DNA of 64,000 bases from Synergistaceae bacterium. Lineage in GTDB: Bacteria; Synergistota; Synergistia; Synergistales; Aminobacteriaceae. The DNA is taken from contig JAFRAH010000021.1 in assembly GCA_017405525.1 (NCBI GenBank), positions 32,733 to 96,732 on the forward strand, given 5' to 3'. Under the pieces are notes generated by a model. That model had not been told where the DNA came from. It ran no database searches and saw only the letters and a list, made by a program, of their open reading frames with translations. Both the position numbers and the translations under genes were made by a program. Below, piece by piece: positions 54,250 through 63,282 of the stretch. The first letter of the stretch is position 1. Every line of letters starts with the position of its first letter.

Positions 54250-56265
54250 ATGAAGGCACTGATACTTAATTCCGGGCTTGGCTCAAGAATGGGAGTTCTT
54301 TCCTCACAGCATCCCAAGTGTATGACCGAGATAAAGCCCGGCGAAACGATACTATCACGACAGCTCAGGCAGGTTCATGATTCCGGCATTGATGAAGTTG
54401 TCATGACTACGGGATATTCTGAGGCAGTATTGCGGGACTACTGTGAGGGCCTGAACATTCCCGTGAACATAAATTTTGTCAGCAACCCGGAATACAGGAC
54501 CACTAACTACATCTACAGCATATACTTAGCCCGTGAGTATCTCCGTGATGATGACGTTCTGTTTATGCACGGTGATTTGGTCTTCGAGAATGAGGTTATT
54601 GATGCCCTCCTCAATGATGAACGCTCCGTGATGGCTGTATCCTCAACCGTTCCCCTTCCAGAAAAGGACTTCAAGGCAGTAACTTCCCATGACGGAAAAA
54701 TCCTGAAGGTAGGCATTGAGTTCTTCACCGACGCAATGACAGCACAGCCACTCTACAAGCTGAACCGCGATGACTGGGATTTATGGCTCTCAGCTATCGG
54801 GGAATACTGTGAGTCAGGGAAGAGGACATGTTACGCCGAAAACGCCCTCAATGACATAAACGGTGAACATAATATCTATGCACATGACATCAGGAACCTC
54901 CTATGCTCCGAGATAGATACCCCCGAAGACCTGGCAGTAATAACCTCAAGGCTCAGGGAAATAGAATCCCGGACGGTCTACATAGGATTTGCGACAGAAG
55001 TGCTCCATGCCGGGCACATATCGCTCATAAAGAAGGCTCAGAAATTAGGCAGGCTGATTATAGGCGTTCTCTCTGATGAGGCAGTGGCAAGTTACAGGAG
55101 GTTTCCCCTCGTCTCATACGCAGACCGCAAGGCAATGTTCGAGAGCCTTTCAGGTGTCTATAAGGTCGTCGAGCAAAGGACAGTCTCACACCGCGAAAAT
55201 CTTGAACGCTACAAGCCTGATATAGTCGTACATGGCGATGACTGGAGGACAGGGTTCCAGAAACCGGCACGTGATGAGGTCGTCAGCATCCTGGCATCAT
55301 ACGGCGGCCGTCTGGTCGAATACCCCTATGCCGTGAATGAACGTTACAGGGAGCTTGAGGCACGTATGCGTTCGGACTTGGCCATGCCCGACATACGCAG
55401 GGGAAGACTCAGAAAGTTGCTCGGCATAAAGGATTTCGTTACCGCCATGGAGGCACATGACGGACTAACCGGCCTCATTGTCGAGAATACAGCGGTCTAC
55501 GAGAACGGTGAAGCCCGGCAGTTCGATGCAATGTGGGTGAGCTCGCTATGTGATTCGACGGCAAAAGGGAAGCCTGACATTGAGCTTGTGGACATGACCA
55601 GCAGGTACAGGACAATCGAGGACATCGTCGAGGTTACGACCAAGCCCATAATATTCGACGGCGATACCGGCGGTAGACCTGAGCATTTCGTCTACACAGT
55701 AAGGACGCTTGAACGTCTCGGTGTCTCAATGGTCATCATCGAGGACAAGAAGGGCCTCAAGAAAAACAGCCTTTTCGGAAATGAAGTAGTCCAGACACAG
55801 GACAGCATAGAGGATTTTTCCGCCAAGATACGCGCAGGAAAGAAAGCCCAGAAGACTAAAGAGTTCATGATTTGCGCACGAATTGAGAGCCTAATACTTG
55901 AGCAGGGACTTGATGATGCCCTGAGACGTGCCTTCAGTTTCACGGAGGCCGGGGCTGACGCAATAATGATGCACTCACGAAGGAAAGAGCCTGATGAGAT
56001 TTTCGCCTTCCTCGAAAAATTCCGGGCAAAGGACAAAGTTACTCCTGTTGTTCTAGTTCCTACGAGCTACAACACAGTGAAAGAGGAAGAGTTCAGGGCA
56101 AGGGGAGCGAACATCATCATCTATGCCAACCACCTGATGAGAGCCTCAGTGCCTGCCTGCAGGAAGACAGCAGAGACTATACTGACACATCACAGGTCCT
56201 CAGAATGCGACAAGGACTTAATGCCCTTCAGCGAGATAATCAGGCTCATCCCGGAGGAATCCTAG
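54250..56265 (+). CDS. pepM: Trifunctional phosphoenolpyruvate mutase with two nucleotidyltransferase domains
   Basis: 671 residues from the ATG at 54250 (GGGAG 10 nt upstream; an ATG at 54229 is the alternative). Residues 1-~235 are a LicC/GlmU-type sugar or phosphonate nucleotidyltransferase (LNSGLGSRMG). Residues ~240-375 are a TagD-like cytidylyltransferase with H253-AG-H256. Residues ~390-670 are PEP mutase with DGDTGG and the hallmark EDK-x5-NS (498-507). The mutase makes phosphonopyruvate; the N-terminal domains probably activate the final phosphonate with CTP. The next two genes complete the pathway. Confidence 0.93.
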   Translation: MKALILNSGLGSRMGVLSSQHPKCMTEIKPGETILSRQLRQVHDSGIDEVVMTTGYSEAVLRDYCEGLNIPVNINFVSNPEYRTTNYIYSIYLAREYLRDDDVLFMHGDLVFENEVIDALLNDERSVMAVSSTVPLPEKDFKAVTSHDGKILKVGIEFFTDAMTAQPLYKLNRDDWDLWLSAIGEYCESGKRTCYAENALNDINGEHNIYAHDIRNLLCSEIDTPEDLAVITSRLREIESRTVYIGFATEVLHAGHISLIKKAQKLGRLIIGVLSDEAVASYRRFPLVSYADRKAMFESLSGVYKVVEQRTVSHRENLERYKPDIVVHGDDWRTGFQKPARDEVVSILASYGGRLVEYPYAVNERYRELEARMRSDLAMPDIRRGRLRKLLGIKDFVTAMEAHDGLTGLIVENTAVYENGEARQFDAMWVSSLCDSTAKGKPDIELVDMTSRYRTIEDIVEVTTKPIIFDGDTGGRPEHFVYTVRTLERLGVSMVIIEDKKGLKKNSLFGNEVVQTQDSIEDFSAKIRAGKKAQKTKEFMICARIESLILEQGLDDALRRAFSFTEAGADAIMMHSRRKEPDEIFAFLEKFRAKDKVTPVVLVPTSYNTVKEEEFRARGANIIIYANHLMRASVPACRKTAETILTHHRSSECDKDLMPFSEIIRLIPEES

Positions 56266-56267
56266 AG

Positions 56268-57278
56268 ATGCAGGAGATACTACAACGCTACGAAGACCTT
56301 CCCGGCTGCATCATGAATACCGGCGCAAGGAGAATATTTTTCGTTCATGGCCGCTCACTGGAGAAATTCCGGGACTTCAGGGACTGCCTTGACACTCTTG
56401 AAGGTATAGAGCTCGTTGACTTCACGGACTTCACACCCAACCCAAAACTTGAGGACGCAGAGAAGGCGGCAGGTCTTGCGGGATCTTGCGGCCTCATTCT
56501 TGCGGTAGGAGGAGGCTCGGCAATAGACACGGCGAAATACGCGAGGCTCAAGAATCCCGGACTTCCTTTTGTTGCCATTCCCACGACTGCAGGCTCAGGG
56601 AGTGAGGCTACACGTTTCGCAGTTCTCTACAAGGACGGGAAAAAGCTATCAGTAACGGACGACATCATGATACCTGACGCGGTGGTACTGGATGCCCGGT
56701 TCCTGAAGTATCTTCCTGAGTATCACCGTAAATCCTCTGCACTCGATGCGTTCTGCCACTCCCTAGAATCCTTCTGGTCGGTCAACGCAAACGATGAGAG
56801 CCGTAAATATTCCAGTAAGGCACTCAGTGAGATTACTGCGATGCTTGAGGGCTGGCCTTCAACGTATGACGCTGGCCGTATGCTCATGGCCTCATACACT
56901 GCAGGGAAGGCGATAAACATTGCCCAGACTACAGCGGGTCATGCCATGTGCTACAAGATTACGGGGCTCTTCGGGACTGCACACGGACACAGCGCGGCCA
57001 TGTGCTGCAGGGTTCTTTTCGGGTGGCTCTGCAAACACTCAAACCTTCCTCTGCTGAGGGATATAGCCTCGTCAATGTCGTGTTCTTCCCCGGAGGAGGC
57101 GGCGGAAAAGTTCAGCGGGATATTCTCACGCATGAGCCTCGAAATTCCCCGGGCATCATGGAACGACATAGAGGAGCTTTCATCTTCCGTGAACCCCGAA
57201 CGCCTGAAGAATTTTCCCGTAAATCTCGACCATGAGACTATAACGGCCTTGTACCGCGAAATTCTGAAAGTGAGCTGA
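56268..57278 (+). CDS. Iron-type alcohol dehydrogenase, likely phosphonoacetaldehyde reductase
   Basis: 336 residues from the ATG at 56268, GGAGG 10 nt upstream. NAD site GGGSAIDTAK (81-90), TTAGSGSEAT (106-115), and the metal ligands D160, H164, H225 and H239 or H241. In phosphonate clusters this family reduces phosphonoacetaldehyde to 2-hydroxyethylphosphonate. The assignment follows from its place between pepM and the decarboxylase (2 and 4 bp gaps). No aminotransferase for 2-aminoethylphosphonate is present, which favours the hydroxy product. Confidence 0.9.
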   Translation: MQEILQRYEDLPGCIMNTGARRIFFVHGRSLEKFRDFRDCLDTLEGIELVDFTDFTPNPKLEDAEKAAGLAGSCGLILAVGGGSAIDTAKYARLKNPGLPFVAIPTTAGSGSEATRFAVLYKDGKKLSVTDDIMIPDAVVLDARFLKYLPEYHRKSSALDAFCHSLESFWSVNANDESRKYSSKALSEITAMLEGWPSTYDAGRMLMASYTAGKAINIAQTTAGHAMCYKITGLFGTAHGHSAAMCCRVLFGWLCKHSNLPLLRDIASSMSCSSPEEAAEKFSGIFSRMSLEIPRASWNDIEELSSSVNPERLKNFPVNLDHETITALYREILKVS

Positions 57279-57282
57279 TAAC

Positions 57283-58395
57283 ATGAACGTTAAAACATTT
57301 GCCGGCATATTGGGAGCTGACTTCTACTCCGGAGTCCCTGACAGCCAGCTTAAAGCACTGTGCGATTACCTCATGGCTGAACATGGCCTTGACCCCTTGC
57401 ACCACATAATAGCCGCCAATGAGGGGAATGCTCTTGCCATTGCGTCAGGGTATCACCTTGCGACCGGGAAAATCCCCGCCGTCTACATGCAGAACTCAGG
57501 GCTCGGTAATATCGTCAACCCCTCGACGAGCCTGACTAACCCCGAAGTCTACAGGATACCCGCAATACTCATCATAGGGTGGCGCGGTGAACCGGGAGTC
57601 CATGACGAGCCCCAGCATATATACCAGGGCAGGATAACCCTTGAGCTCCTTGACGTTCTGGGTATCAAGCACTTCACCGTCAGCAAGGAGACAACTCAGA
57701 CAGAACTTGAGGCGGCAATGTCAGATTTCCGGGAGGTTTTGGACAGCGGCCATGATGTGGCTTTTGTGGTACGCAAGGGAGCACTTGAGAATGACGGGAA
57801 AATTTCCTACCAGAACGATAATTCCATGACCCGCGAGGAAATTATCCGGCACGTTATCTCCGTCTCAGGTGATGACCCGGTAATCAGCACAACGGGAAAA
57901 ACGAGCCGTGAACTTTTCGAGCTCAGGGCTACACATGAACGCGACTTCCTCACTGTGGGCTCAATGGGTCATGCGTCATCCATAGCACTGGGTGTGTCTC
58001 TCCAGAAGCCGGGCGTTAAGGTCTGGTGCATTGACGGGGACGGTGCGGCAATAATGCACATGGGAGCAATGGCAGTAACCGGGAGCATTGCCCCGGACAA
58101 CCTCATTCACATAGTCATCAACAACTCAGCGCATGAGAGTGTAGGAGGACTCCCCACAGCCGCCGGGAAAATCTGCCTCCCTGAAATAGCCCGTGCCTGC
58201 GGTTATGTGCGGGTCTTCACCGCAGGGAATTACGACGAGCTCGATGAAGCCCTGAAGTCAGCAAAGGAAGGAAGCGGCCTTACATTCATTGAGGCAAAAT
58301 CCCGTATAGGCTCACGAAGCGATCTAGGCCGCCCGACAACAACAGCAATCGAGAACATGAAGGCATTTTCCGGGTACTTGAGGAACATGCACTAG
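57283..58395 (+). CDS. aepY: Phosphonopyruvate decarboxylase
   Basis: 370 residues, ThDP enzyme. The N-terminal pyrimidine domain has DFYSGVPDSQLKAL and the catalytic Glu47 (AANEGNALA). The C-terminal PP domain has IDGDGAAIMHMGAMA with VINNSAHESVGG for Mg-ThDP binding. At ~370 residues it has the short, two-domain form of phosphonopyruvate decarboxylases. It drives the unfavourable mutase reaction by removing CO2 to give phosphonoacetaldehyde. Its stop overlaps the convergent yvcK gene by 4 bp. Confidence 0.94.
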   Translation: MNVKTFAGILGADFYSGVPDSQLKALCDYLMAEHGLDPLHHIIAANEGNALAIASGYHLATGKIPAVYMQNSGLGNIVNPSTSLTNPEVYRIPAILIIGWRGEPGVHDEPQHIYQGRITLELLDVLGIKHFTVSKETTQTELEAAMSDFREVLDSGHDVAFVVRKGALENDGKISYQNDNSMTREEIIRHVISVSGDDPVISTTGKTSRELFELRATHERDFLTVGSMGHASSIALGVSLQKPGVKVWCIDGDGAAIMHMGAMAVTGSIAPDNLIHIVINNSAHESVGGLPTAAGKICLPEIARACGYVRVFTAGNYDELDEALKSAKEGSGLTFIEAKSRIGSRSDLGRPTTTAIENMKAFSGYLRNMH

Positions 58396-59486
58396 TCCTC
58401 GTTGAACCTGCGGATTATCCTGAATATCACGGAGGCCAGTTTTTGGGTGTCATGCCTGAGAACCCGGCCTTCTTTTTTGCTCTCGAACACTGACATGATG
58501 GGTGCCTCGATGCATTCACAGCCCATCTCCCTGATTATGTCCCTCTGGTGTCGGTCAAGGTATAACGGTGTAGCTCCTTCCTCCCTGTAACGTTCGGTGA
58601 TGTCGTCAGGTATAGGCTCAGAATTGGCAATGACGAAGTCCGGGACTTTCCCGATTGCCGCGCTCACCCAGTCAAGATGCTGGACAACATTCATTCCTGC
58701 GGTCTCGTCGGGCTGTGTCATGAGGTTGCAGATGTAGATTTTCGGAACGTCCGAGGCTTTGAGCTTATCGGCAAAATCAGGAAGGAGCAAGTTCGGTATC
58801 ACGCTCGTGAAGAGGCTGCCCGGTCCGAGCAATATCACGTCAGCATCATCAACGGCACTCAACACGTCAGGCAGTGGCTTAGCGTTCAGGGGCTCAAGCC
58901 ATATCTCGTTGAGTTCGTGGCCATGCTCTGATATGCTCAGCTCACCCTTGACCTTGAGGCCGTCCTTAGTCCTTCCCATCAGGGTTATTCCCTCAGTCGT
59001 TACAGGAAGTACCCTGCCCCTGATGCTCAGCAGGTGGTTCATTCGTTCGACCGCCGTGCTGAAGTCCCCGCTCATCTCAGTAACAGCAAGAAGTAGCAGG
59101 TTGCCCAGACTGTGGCCTTTGAGTTCCCCCCTGTCGAACCTGAAGTCCAGTATCTTCCGCAGCTCGCTGTCATTCTCTGCAAGTGCCGCAATGCAGTTCC
59201 TCACATCACCGGGCGGGAGCATCCCCCATTCATTGCGGAGCCTCCCGGAAGATCCCCCCTCGTCCGTAACAGCGACAACTGCCGTAATGTTCCTCGTGAA
59301 TGACTTTATGCCCCGAAGGAGTGTAGACAGTCCCGTTCCGCCGCCAACTGCAACGATATACGGGCCTTCAGACAGCCGCCGGTTTATTGCCCGCTCGATT
59401 ACCGGCCTCCCTGATTTGAGCCTGAGCCTCCCGAACATGAACAGAAGGAGCAGCGTTGCCCCCGCACCAAGCACGAACATCCTCAT
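58392..59486 (-). CDS. yvcK: YvcK-family (CofD-like) protein
   Basis: 364 residues with an N-terminal hydrophobic anchor (residues 4-18), then VAVGGGTGLSTLLRGIK, TDEGGSSGRLRNEWGMLPPG and LGPGSLFTSVIPNLL. YvcK binds UDP-sugars and controls wall synthesis and gluconeogenic growth. ATGA overlap with rapZ upstream, the usual neighbour. Confidence 0.95.
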   Translation of the reverse strand: MRMFVLGAGATLLLLFMFGRLRLKSGRPVIERAINRRLSEGPYIVAVGGGTGLSTLLRGIKSFTRNITAVVAVTDEGGSSGRLRNEWGMLPPGDVRNCIAALAENDSELRKILDFRFDRGELKGHSLGNLLLLAVTEMSGDFSTAVERMNHLLSIRGRVLPVTTEGITLMGRTKDGLKVKGELSISEHGHELNEIWLEPLNAKPLPDVLSAVDDADVILLGPGSLFTSVIPNLLLPDFADKLKASDVPKIYICNLMTQPDETAGMNVVQHLDWVSAAIGKVPDFVIANSEPIPDDITERYREEGATPLYLDRHQRDIIREMGCECIEAPIMSVFESKKEGRVLRHDTQKLASVIFRIIRRFNED

Positions 59487-60376
59487 TGATGGCCATGCCC
59501 CTTGTCACGGTGAATGACACATACACCGTCATATTTTCCCGTCAAGTACTCGCCGAGCCATTCAGCCACAGCAACCGAACGATGACGGCCACCAGTACAC
59601 CCCACCGAGATATGGAGCTGACCCCGTACGTTGTTGAGGAACTGAGGGACAACAAAGCCGAGAAATTCTTTCGTGAGCCGGAGAAATTCGCCGGTCTCCT
59701 CGAACTTAAGGAGGTAATCTTTCACCGCGTCATCTTTCCCGGTCAAGTCCCTCAACGACTCGACATAGTAGGGATTAGGGAGGCACCTGACATCAAACAC
59801 GAAACTTGCATCCTGCGGCACTCCGTACTTGTACCCGAACGAGCTAACGAGGATAGAGATACCGCCATCATTCCCGAAGAACTCCTGAAGCAATCTCTCA
59901 CGGTGCTGGTGAAGATCCATCATTGACGTATCAATCACAATGTCAGCACGCTCAAGAACTGGGGCCAACATCTCGCGTTCTGTCTTTATGCCCTCCCTAG
60001 TTGCCCGGCCTTTCGCCAGCGGGTGAATGCGCCTCGTCCTCTCGTAACGCCGCAATAACTCCTCATCCGACGCAGTGAGGAAGACCACCTTGACGACACC
60101 TCCCCATGCTGCAGAGACATCATCAATGACACCAGCGAACCCCCTGCTCACGTTGCGTACGTCTACAGTGGCCACTACTCCCTTGCTGTCTGATGCTTCA
60201 GGACGTTCGGATATTAGCGTGAAGAGCTGGGGAAGTAACTCAGGCGGAAGGTTGTCTATAGTGATGAACCCGAAATCTTCAAGGACTTTGAGCGTCATTG
60301 TCTTACCTGCACCGCTCATGCCCGTAACTATGATAAACTGTTTCAGGATTGCATACCCCCTTTGGATTGGCCACAT
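59483..60376 (-). CDS. rapZ: RNase adapter / nucleotide-binding protein RapZ
   Basis: 297 residues from the ATG at 60376 (AGGTG upstream). Walker A GMSGAGKT (19-26), DNLPPELLPQL, and the C-terminal YKYGVPQDASFVFDVRCLPN and IGCTGG-type VGCTGGRHRSVAVAE. Family proteins are ~285 residues, so initiation ten codons later, behind AAAGGGGG at a non-standard codon, would fit too. An open extension to 60520 crosses the rpmH promoter and is rejected. It links cell-wall precursor control with YvcK. Confidence 0.92.
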   Translation of the reverse strand: MWPIQRGYAILKQFIIVTGMSGAGKTMTLKVLEDFGFITIDNLPPELLPQLFTLISERPEASDSKGVVATVDVRNVSRGFAGVIDDVSAAWGGVVKVVFLTASDEELLRRYERTRRIHPLAKGRATREGIKTEREMLAPVLERADIVIDTSMMDLHQHRERLLQEFFGNDGGISILVSSFGYKYGVPQDASFVFDVRCLPNPYYVESLRDLTGKDDAVKDYLLKFEETGEFLRLTKEFLGFVVPQFLNNVRGQLHISVGCTGGRHRSVAVAEWLGEYLTGKYDGVCVIHRDKGHGHQ

Positions 60377-60396
60377 TGTACACCTGATTTTTGCTG

Positions 60397-60405
60397 TGCT
60401 ATAAT
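60397..60405 (+). promoter_or_regulatory. Extended -10 promoter of rpmH
   Basis: TGCTATAAT, with TTGTAC 18 bp upstream, 39 bp before the rpmH ATG. Confidence 0.6.
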
Positions 60406-60444
60406 TCGCCTTAACATTCCAGAGAGGAGCAACATCACTTAACC

Positions 60445-60585
60445 ATGAAAAAGGGAACATATCAGCCCCACAAGATACCCAGAAAACGCAAAATAGGATT
60501 CCTCGCACGCTCAGAGACACCTTCAGGACGCAAGATTTTACGCAACAGAAGACGCAAAGGCCGCAAGTTCCTCACCCGTGCCTAA
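60445..60585 (+). CDS. rpmH: 50S ribosomal protein L34
   Basis: 46 codons read directly: starts [20 protein letters not shown] and ends [19 protein letters not shown], matching L34 (GTYQP, R-rich, GRK...RRRKGR). AGAGAGGAG precedes the ATG. The rnpA start lies inside its 3' end, the classical rpmH-rnpA arrangement. Confidence 0.96.
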   Translation: MKKGTYQPHKIPRKRKIGFLARSETPSGRKILRNRRRKGRKFLTRA

Positions 60586-60925
60586 AGTCTCAGTGTTGCG
60601 AAAAGGCTGGGAATTTGACCGTATCTTCCGCACCGGCACAAGGTTAAACGGCTCGCTGGTGCGGATATTGTATCTCAATGAGGAGGGTGAACACGTCTCG
60701 TTCGGCTGTGCTGTCGGGAAGCGTCAGGGAAAAGCCCACGTCAGGAACAGGGGCAGGCGTATACTCCGTGAGGCATTCCGTCATCTTTCAGGACGCATAA
60801 AGCCGGGAACAAGCATAGTCTTATCCCTGAAGGACGAAGGACTTACCCGAAAGACCCCCGAAATAGAGCACGAACTTGAAGCACTCCTAACGAGAAAGAA
60901 GCTAATATGTCCCGCATCGCAGTAA
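60578..60925 (+). CDS. rnpA: Ribonuclease P protein component
   Basis: 115 residues starting at GTG 60578 within rpmH. The RNA-binding motif [14 protein letters not shown] and the [13 protein letters not shown] segment are clear. It pairs with RNase P RNA to mature tRNA 5' ends. Confidence 0.95.
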   Translation: MPKVSVLRKGWEFDRIFRTGTRLNGSLVRILYLNEEGEHVSFGCAVGKRQGKAHVRNRGRRILREAFRHLSGRIKPGTSIVLSLKDEGLTRKTPEIEHELEALLTRKKLICPASQ

Positions 60926-61131
60926 TCTTAATCCGTCTCTATCAGCTCATCATATCCCCGTACTTAGGCCCTCACTGCAGGTTTTACCCCTCATGCTCGA
61001 ACTATGCCTTGAGCGTCTATAGGGAGTGGGGATTTTTCCGGGGAACGTGGCTGACTTTGAGGCGTTTAGTGAGGTGCGGGCCATGGAATCCGGGAGGCAT
61101 TGACCTTCCGCCAAAGAAAAACGAGAGGTGA
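60907..61131 (+). CDS. yidD: Membrane protein insertion efficiency factor
   Basis: 74 residues with LIRLYQLIISPYLGPHCRFY, then PSCSNYALSVYREWGFFRG and RCGPWNPGGID. It overlaps the end of rnpA and precedes yidC, its functional partner. Confidence 0.95.
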   Translation: MSRIAVILIRLYQLIISPYLGPHCRFYPSCSNYALSVYREWGFFRGTWLTLRRLVRCGPWNPGGIDLPPKKNER

Positions 61132-61141
61132 GAATAATTAC

Positions 61142-61972
61142 ATGTGGGCTCAGGCAAAAATATTGCTGCTCGGACTTCTCCAGACGATACACGACACAAT
61201 AACAGGCATCGGAATAGGCAGCAATTTCGCGTGGGGTCTGGCCATAATAGCCATTACCCTTATTGTGAGGGCAGTAACCTATCCCCTTACCCGCAAGCAA
61301 ATGGTCAGCATGCAGAAGATGCAGAAGATGCAGCCAATGTTGAAGGTCTTGCAGGACAAGTACGGCGAGGACAAGGACGGCTTGAACCGCGAGATGATGG
61401 CACTCTACAAGGAACACGGGGTTAATCCCATGAGCGGCTGCTGGCCTATGCTCGTCCAGTTGCCCATACTGATACTGCTTTACGGTGTGCTCTATGACCT
61501 GACGAAGACCGAAGCGTTCACCAATGTTACGTTCTTGGGCGTGAACCTGGGGGGAAGCGTCCTCACGACTGTAGCGGATGCCCTGAAACTTGTTGACGAG
61601 TCGGGTGTTAGGATACCTGACGAACAGCTAGGCTTTGTGATGGTGTTCCTGTCATCGTTCACGAACCTCGGCCTTCTGTTCTCGAACTTGGGAACGTGGA
61701 TCTTCAACTTCCTTTTGCTGGCAATAATAGCCTTCCTCACGTGGTATCAGCAGCACATCTCATCACAGGGCAACCCACAGATGGCAATGATGAGCTGGTT
61801 CATGCCGTTGTTCCTGACGTTCATATGTTTTGGACTTCCGGGAGGGGTGCTGCTTTACTGGGGCTTGTCGTCATTGATGGGGATACTTCATCAGCTCAAG
61901 GTAGCCAAGAAGACGAGCGAGGAAATGAAAGTTAAGCCCATACTGTACAAGGAGAAGCCAAAGACGAAATGA
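61142..61972 (+). CDS. yidC: Membrane protein insertase YidC
   Basis: 276 residues from the ATG at 61142 behind GAGGTGAG. About five membrane segments; GLAIIAITLIVRAVTYPLT holds the hydrophilic-groove Arg, with QKMQKMQPMLK, LYKEHGVNPMSGCWPMLVQ and GGVLLYWGLSSL. It is the short form without the large periplasmic domain seen in proteobacteria. It inserts inner-membrane proteins. Confidence 0.95.
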   Translation: MWAQAKILLLGLLQTIHDTITGIGIGSNFAWGLAIIAITLIVRAVTYPLTRKQMVSMQKMQKMQPMLKVLQDKYGEDKDGLNREMMALYKEHGVNPMSGCWPMLVQLPILILLYGVLYDLTKTEAFTNVTFLGVNLGGSVLTTVADALKLVDESGVRIPDEQLGFVMVFLSSFTNLGLLFSNLGTWIFNFLLLAIIAFLTWYQQHISSQGNPQMAMMSWFMPLFLTFICFGLPGGVLLYWGLSSLMGILHQLKVAKKTSEEMKVKPILYKEKPKTK

Positions 61973-62760
61973 CACAGGAACGAAGAATGACGATAGAGGC
62001 CGCTGATATTGACGAAGCATTGAGGGAGGTCTCGGAACAGTGGAAGCTGCCAGTTGAGGAACTTCACGCCGAAGTAGTGAGCTCGGAGCGTGAGGGTTTT
62101 CTTGGGTTGTTCGGGAGCCGCAAGGTCATGGTTGAGGTCAGCACGAACGCTAAGCCTGACATAATGACGCGGGGGCTTGAGTTCGTTGACGCTGTCTTGA
62201 GGCTGATGGACGTTGATGCTCATGCGGTGGCCTCAGAGACAGAACGCAACATGATAGACATTGAGGGTGATGACGCGGCTGATTATGTCGTGGGACGTTA
62301 CGGCGATGCGCTCAAGGGAATGGAGTACCTCGTGAACCTTGCACTGAGAGACCCTAAGAGTGAACCCCGCCTTAAGGTTGACAGTTGCGGCTACCGTGCG
62401 AGGAGAACCAAGAGCCTCGAACGTCTTGCGGAGGCTACAGCTAGGCAGGCAGTGAAGTACGGCCGACCTGTGAGGCTTGACCCTATGGCCTCGTGGGAAC
62501 GCTGGGTAATCCACACGACACTGAAGGACAACAGCGACGTTACGACCGAGTCAGTCGGCGAGAGTCCATCACGCAAGGTTGTGGTGATCCCGAAATACGA
62601 GCCCGAAGAAGTCAGGATGCCCGGCCCGGCGTCAATGAGGATACGTGCACAGAGGGAGCGAATGAACGCCGCAGGTAACCCCCCGCCGTCATCACAGAGA
62701 AGCTACGGCAGACGCAGGGACAGGCGAGACCGCAGGGATAACCGCGAGAACAGAGAGTAG
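61969..62760 (+). CDS. jag: Jag/KhpB RNA-binding protein
   Basis: 263 residues, ATGA overlap with yidC. N-terminal Jag_N domain (AADIDEALREVSEQWKLPVE, LGLFGSRKVMVEV), a KH domain (VVGRYGDALKGMEYLVNLAL), and an R3H-type end (SWERWVIHTTLKDNSDVTTE). A basic Arg/Asp-rich tail follows. It binds RNA and is normally the last gene of this block. Confidence 0.94.
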   Translation: MTQERRMTIEAADIDEALREVSEQWKLPVEELHAEVVSSEREGFLGLFGSRKVMVEVSTNAKPDIMTRGLEFVDAVLRLMDVDAHAVASETERNMIDIEGDDAADYVVGRYGDALKGMEYLVNLALRDPKSEPRLKVDSCGYRARRTKSLERLAEATARQAVKYGRPVRLDPMASWERWVIHTTLKDNSDVTTESVGESPSRKVVVIPKYEPEEVRMPGPASMRIRAQRERMNAAGNPPPSSQRSYGRRRDRRDRRDNRENRE

Positions 62761-62768
62761 TGAACGAG

Positions 62769-62804
62769 ATACCTTCCCGGAAATTTCGGGAGGGTATTTT
62801 TTTT
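62769..62804 (+). terminator. Terminator of the rpmH-jag operon
   Basis: An 11-bp stem ATACCTTCCCG / CGGGAGGGTAT, 7-nt loop, then eight T. Confidence 0.92.
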
Positions 62805-62884
62805 GCGCATTGAAGGCTTTTGTGTGGCATCATGGCCGGTGATTGTGGACGGGCTCATAACCTTACCTGAAATTATGATGTGCA

Positions 62885-63130
62885 ACACAGAGCTATAACC
62901 AGCAAACCAAGCTCAGGTCTTAACGTTAATTCATTGTGGCTTACAGAAAATATGACCCAATAAACCGAACCCCTTACCTGTTGCTATATCGAGAGAATGA
63001 CGGGCGATAGAAGAAGTACTGCAATAAACCTAACTTCTGACCTAATTGGTGTCAATGGACGAAGCAGCAGGTGATACGAAGATATACTCAACAATAAACC
63101 GAACTTCATGAACTCTTAAAGGGGGATGAA
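62885..63130 (-). repeat. Degenerate tRNA-Val-derived repeats downstream of tRNA-Val
   Basis: No coding frame is visible here. Three copies of CAATAAACC(G/T)AAC lie at about 62958, 63022 and 63092, spaced 64-70 bp, each in a wider block resembling the 3' half of the adjacent tRNA-Val; a fourth, weaker copy is near 62890. The middle block is closest: GGGCGATAGAAGAA and AACTTCTGACCT match the tRNA with an inserted ~14 bp. They follow the tRNA on its own strand, so they would be co-transcribed. Confidence 0.7.
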
Positions 63131-63131
63131 C

Positions 63132-63206
63132 TGGTGGGTGATAGAAGAATCGAACTTCTGACCTCTTCCGTGTCAAGGAAGCGTTCTACCTCTGAACTAA
63201 CCACCC
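63132..63206 (-). tRNA. tRNA-Val (anticodon GAC)
   Basis: 75 nt including encoded CCA. Acceptor GGGTGGT pairs with ATCACCC, the anticodon stem CTTCC/GGAAG holds the loop TTGACAC with anticodon GAC, and the T arm AGAAG/CTTCT holds TTCGATT. Downstream repeats carry remnants of it. Confidence 0.95.
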
Positions 63207-63282
63207 AATACGTGAAAGGTAAAACGTGGAGAATGATACCAGAAATTGCGGGATTGTCAAATTTACGGGTTGACAGAAAAAT

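Noticed and set aside
60377..60520. N-terminal extension of RapZ
   Set aside because: It would cover the rpmH promoter and the rpmH coding region and lacks similarity to the family.
61309..61335. 9-bp repeat in yidC as a switch
   Set aside because: The unit is a multiple of three, coding QKM repeats inside a conserved helix; it cannot shift frame.
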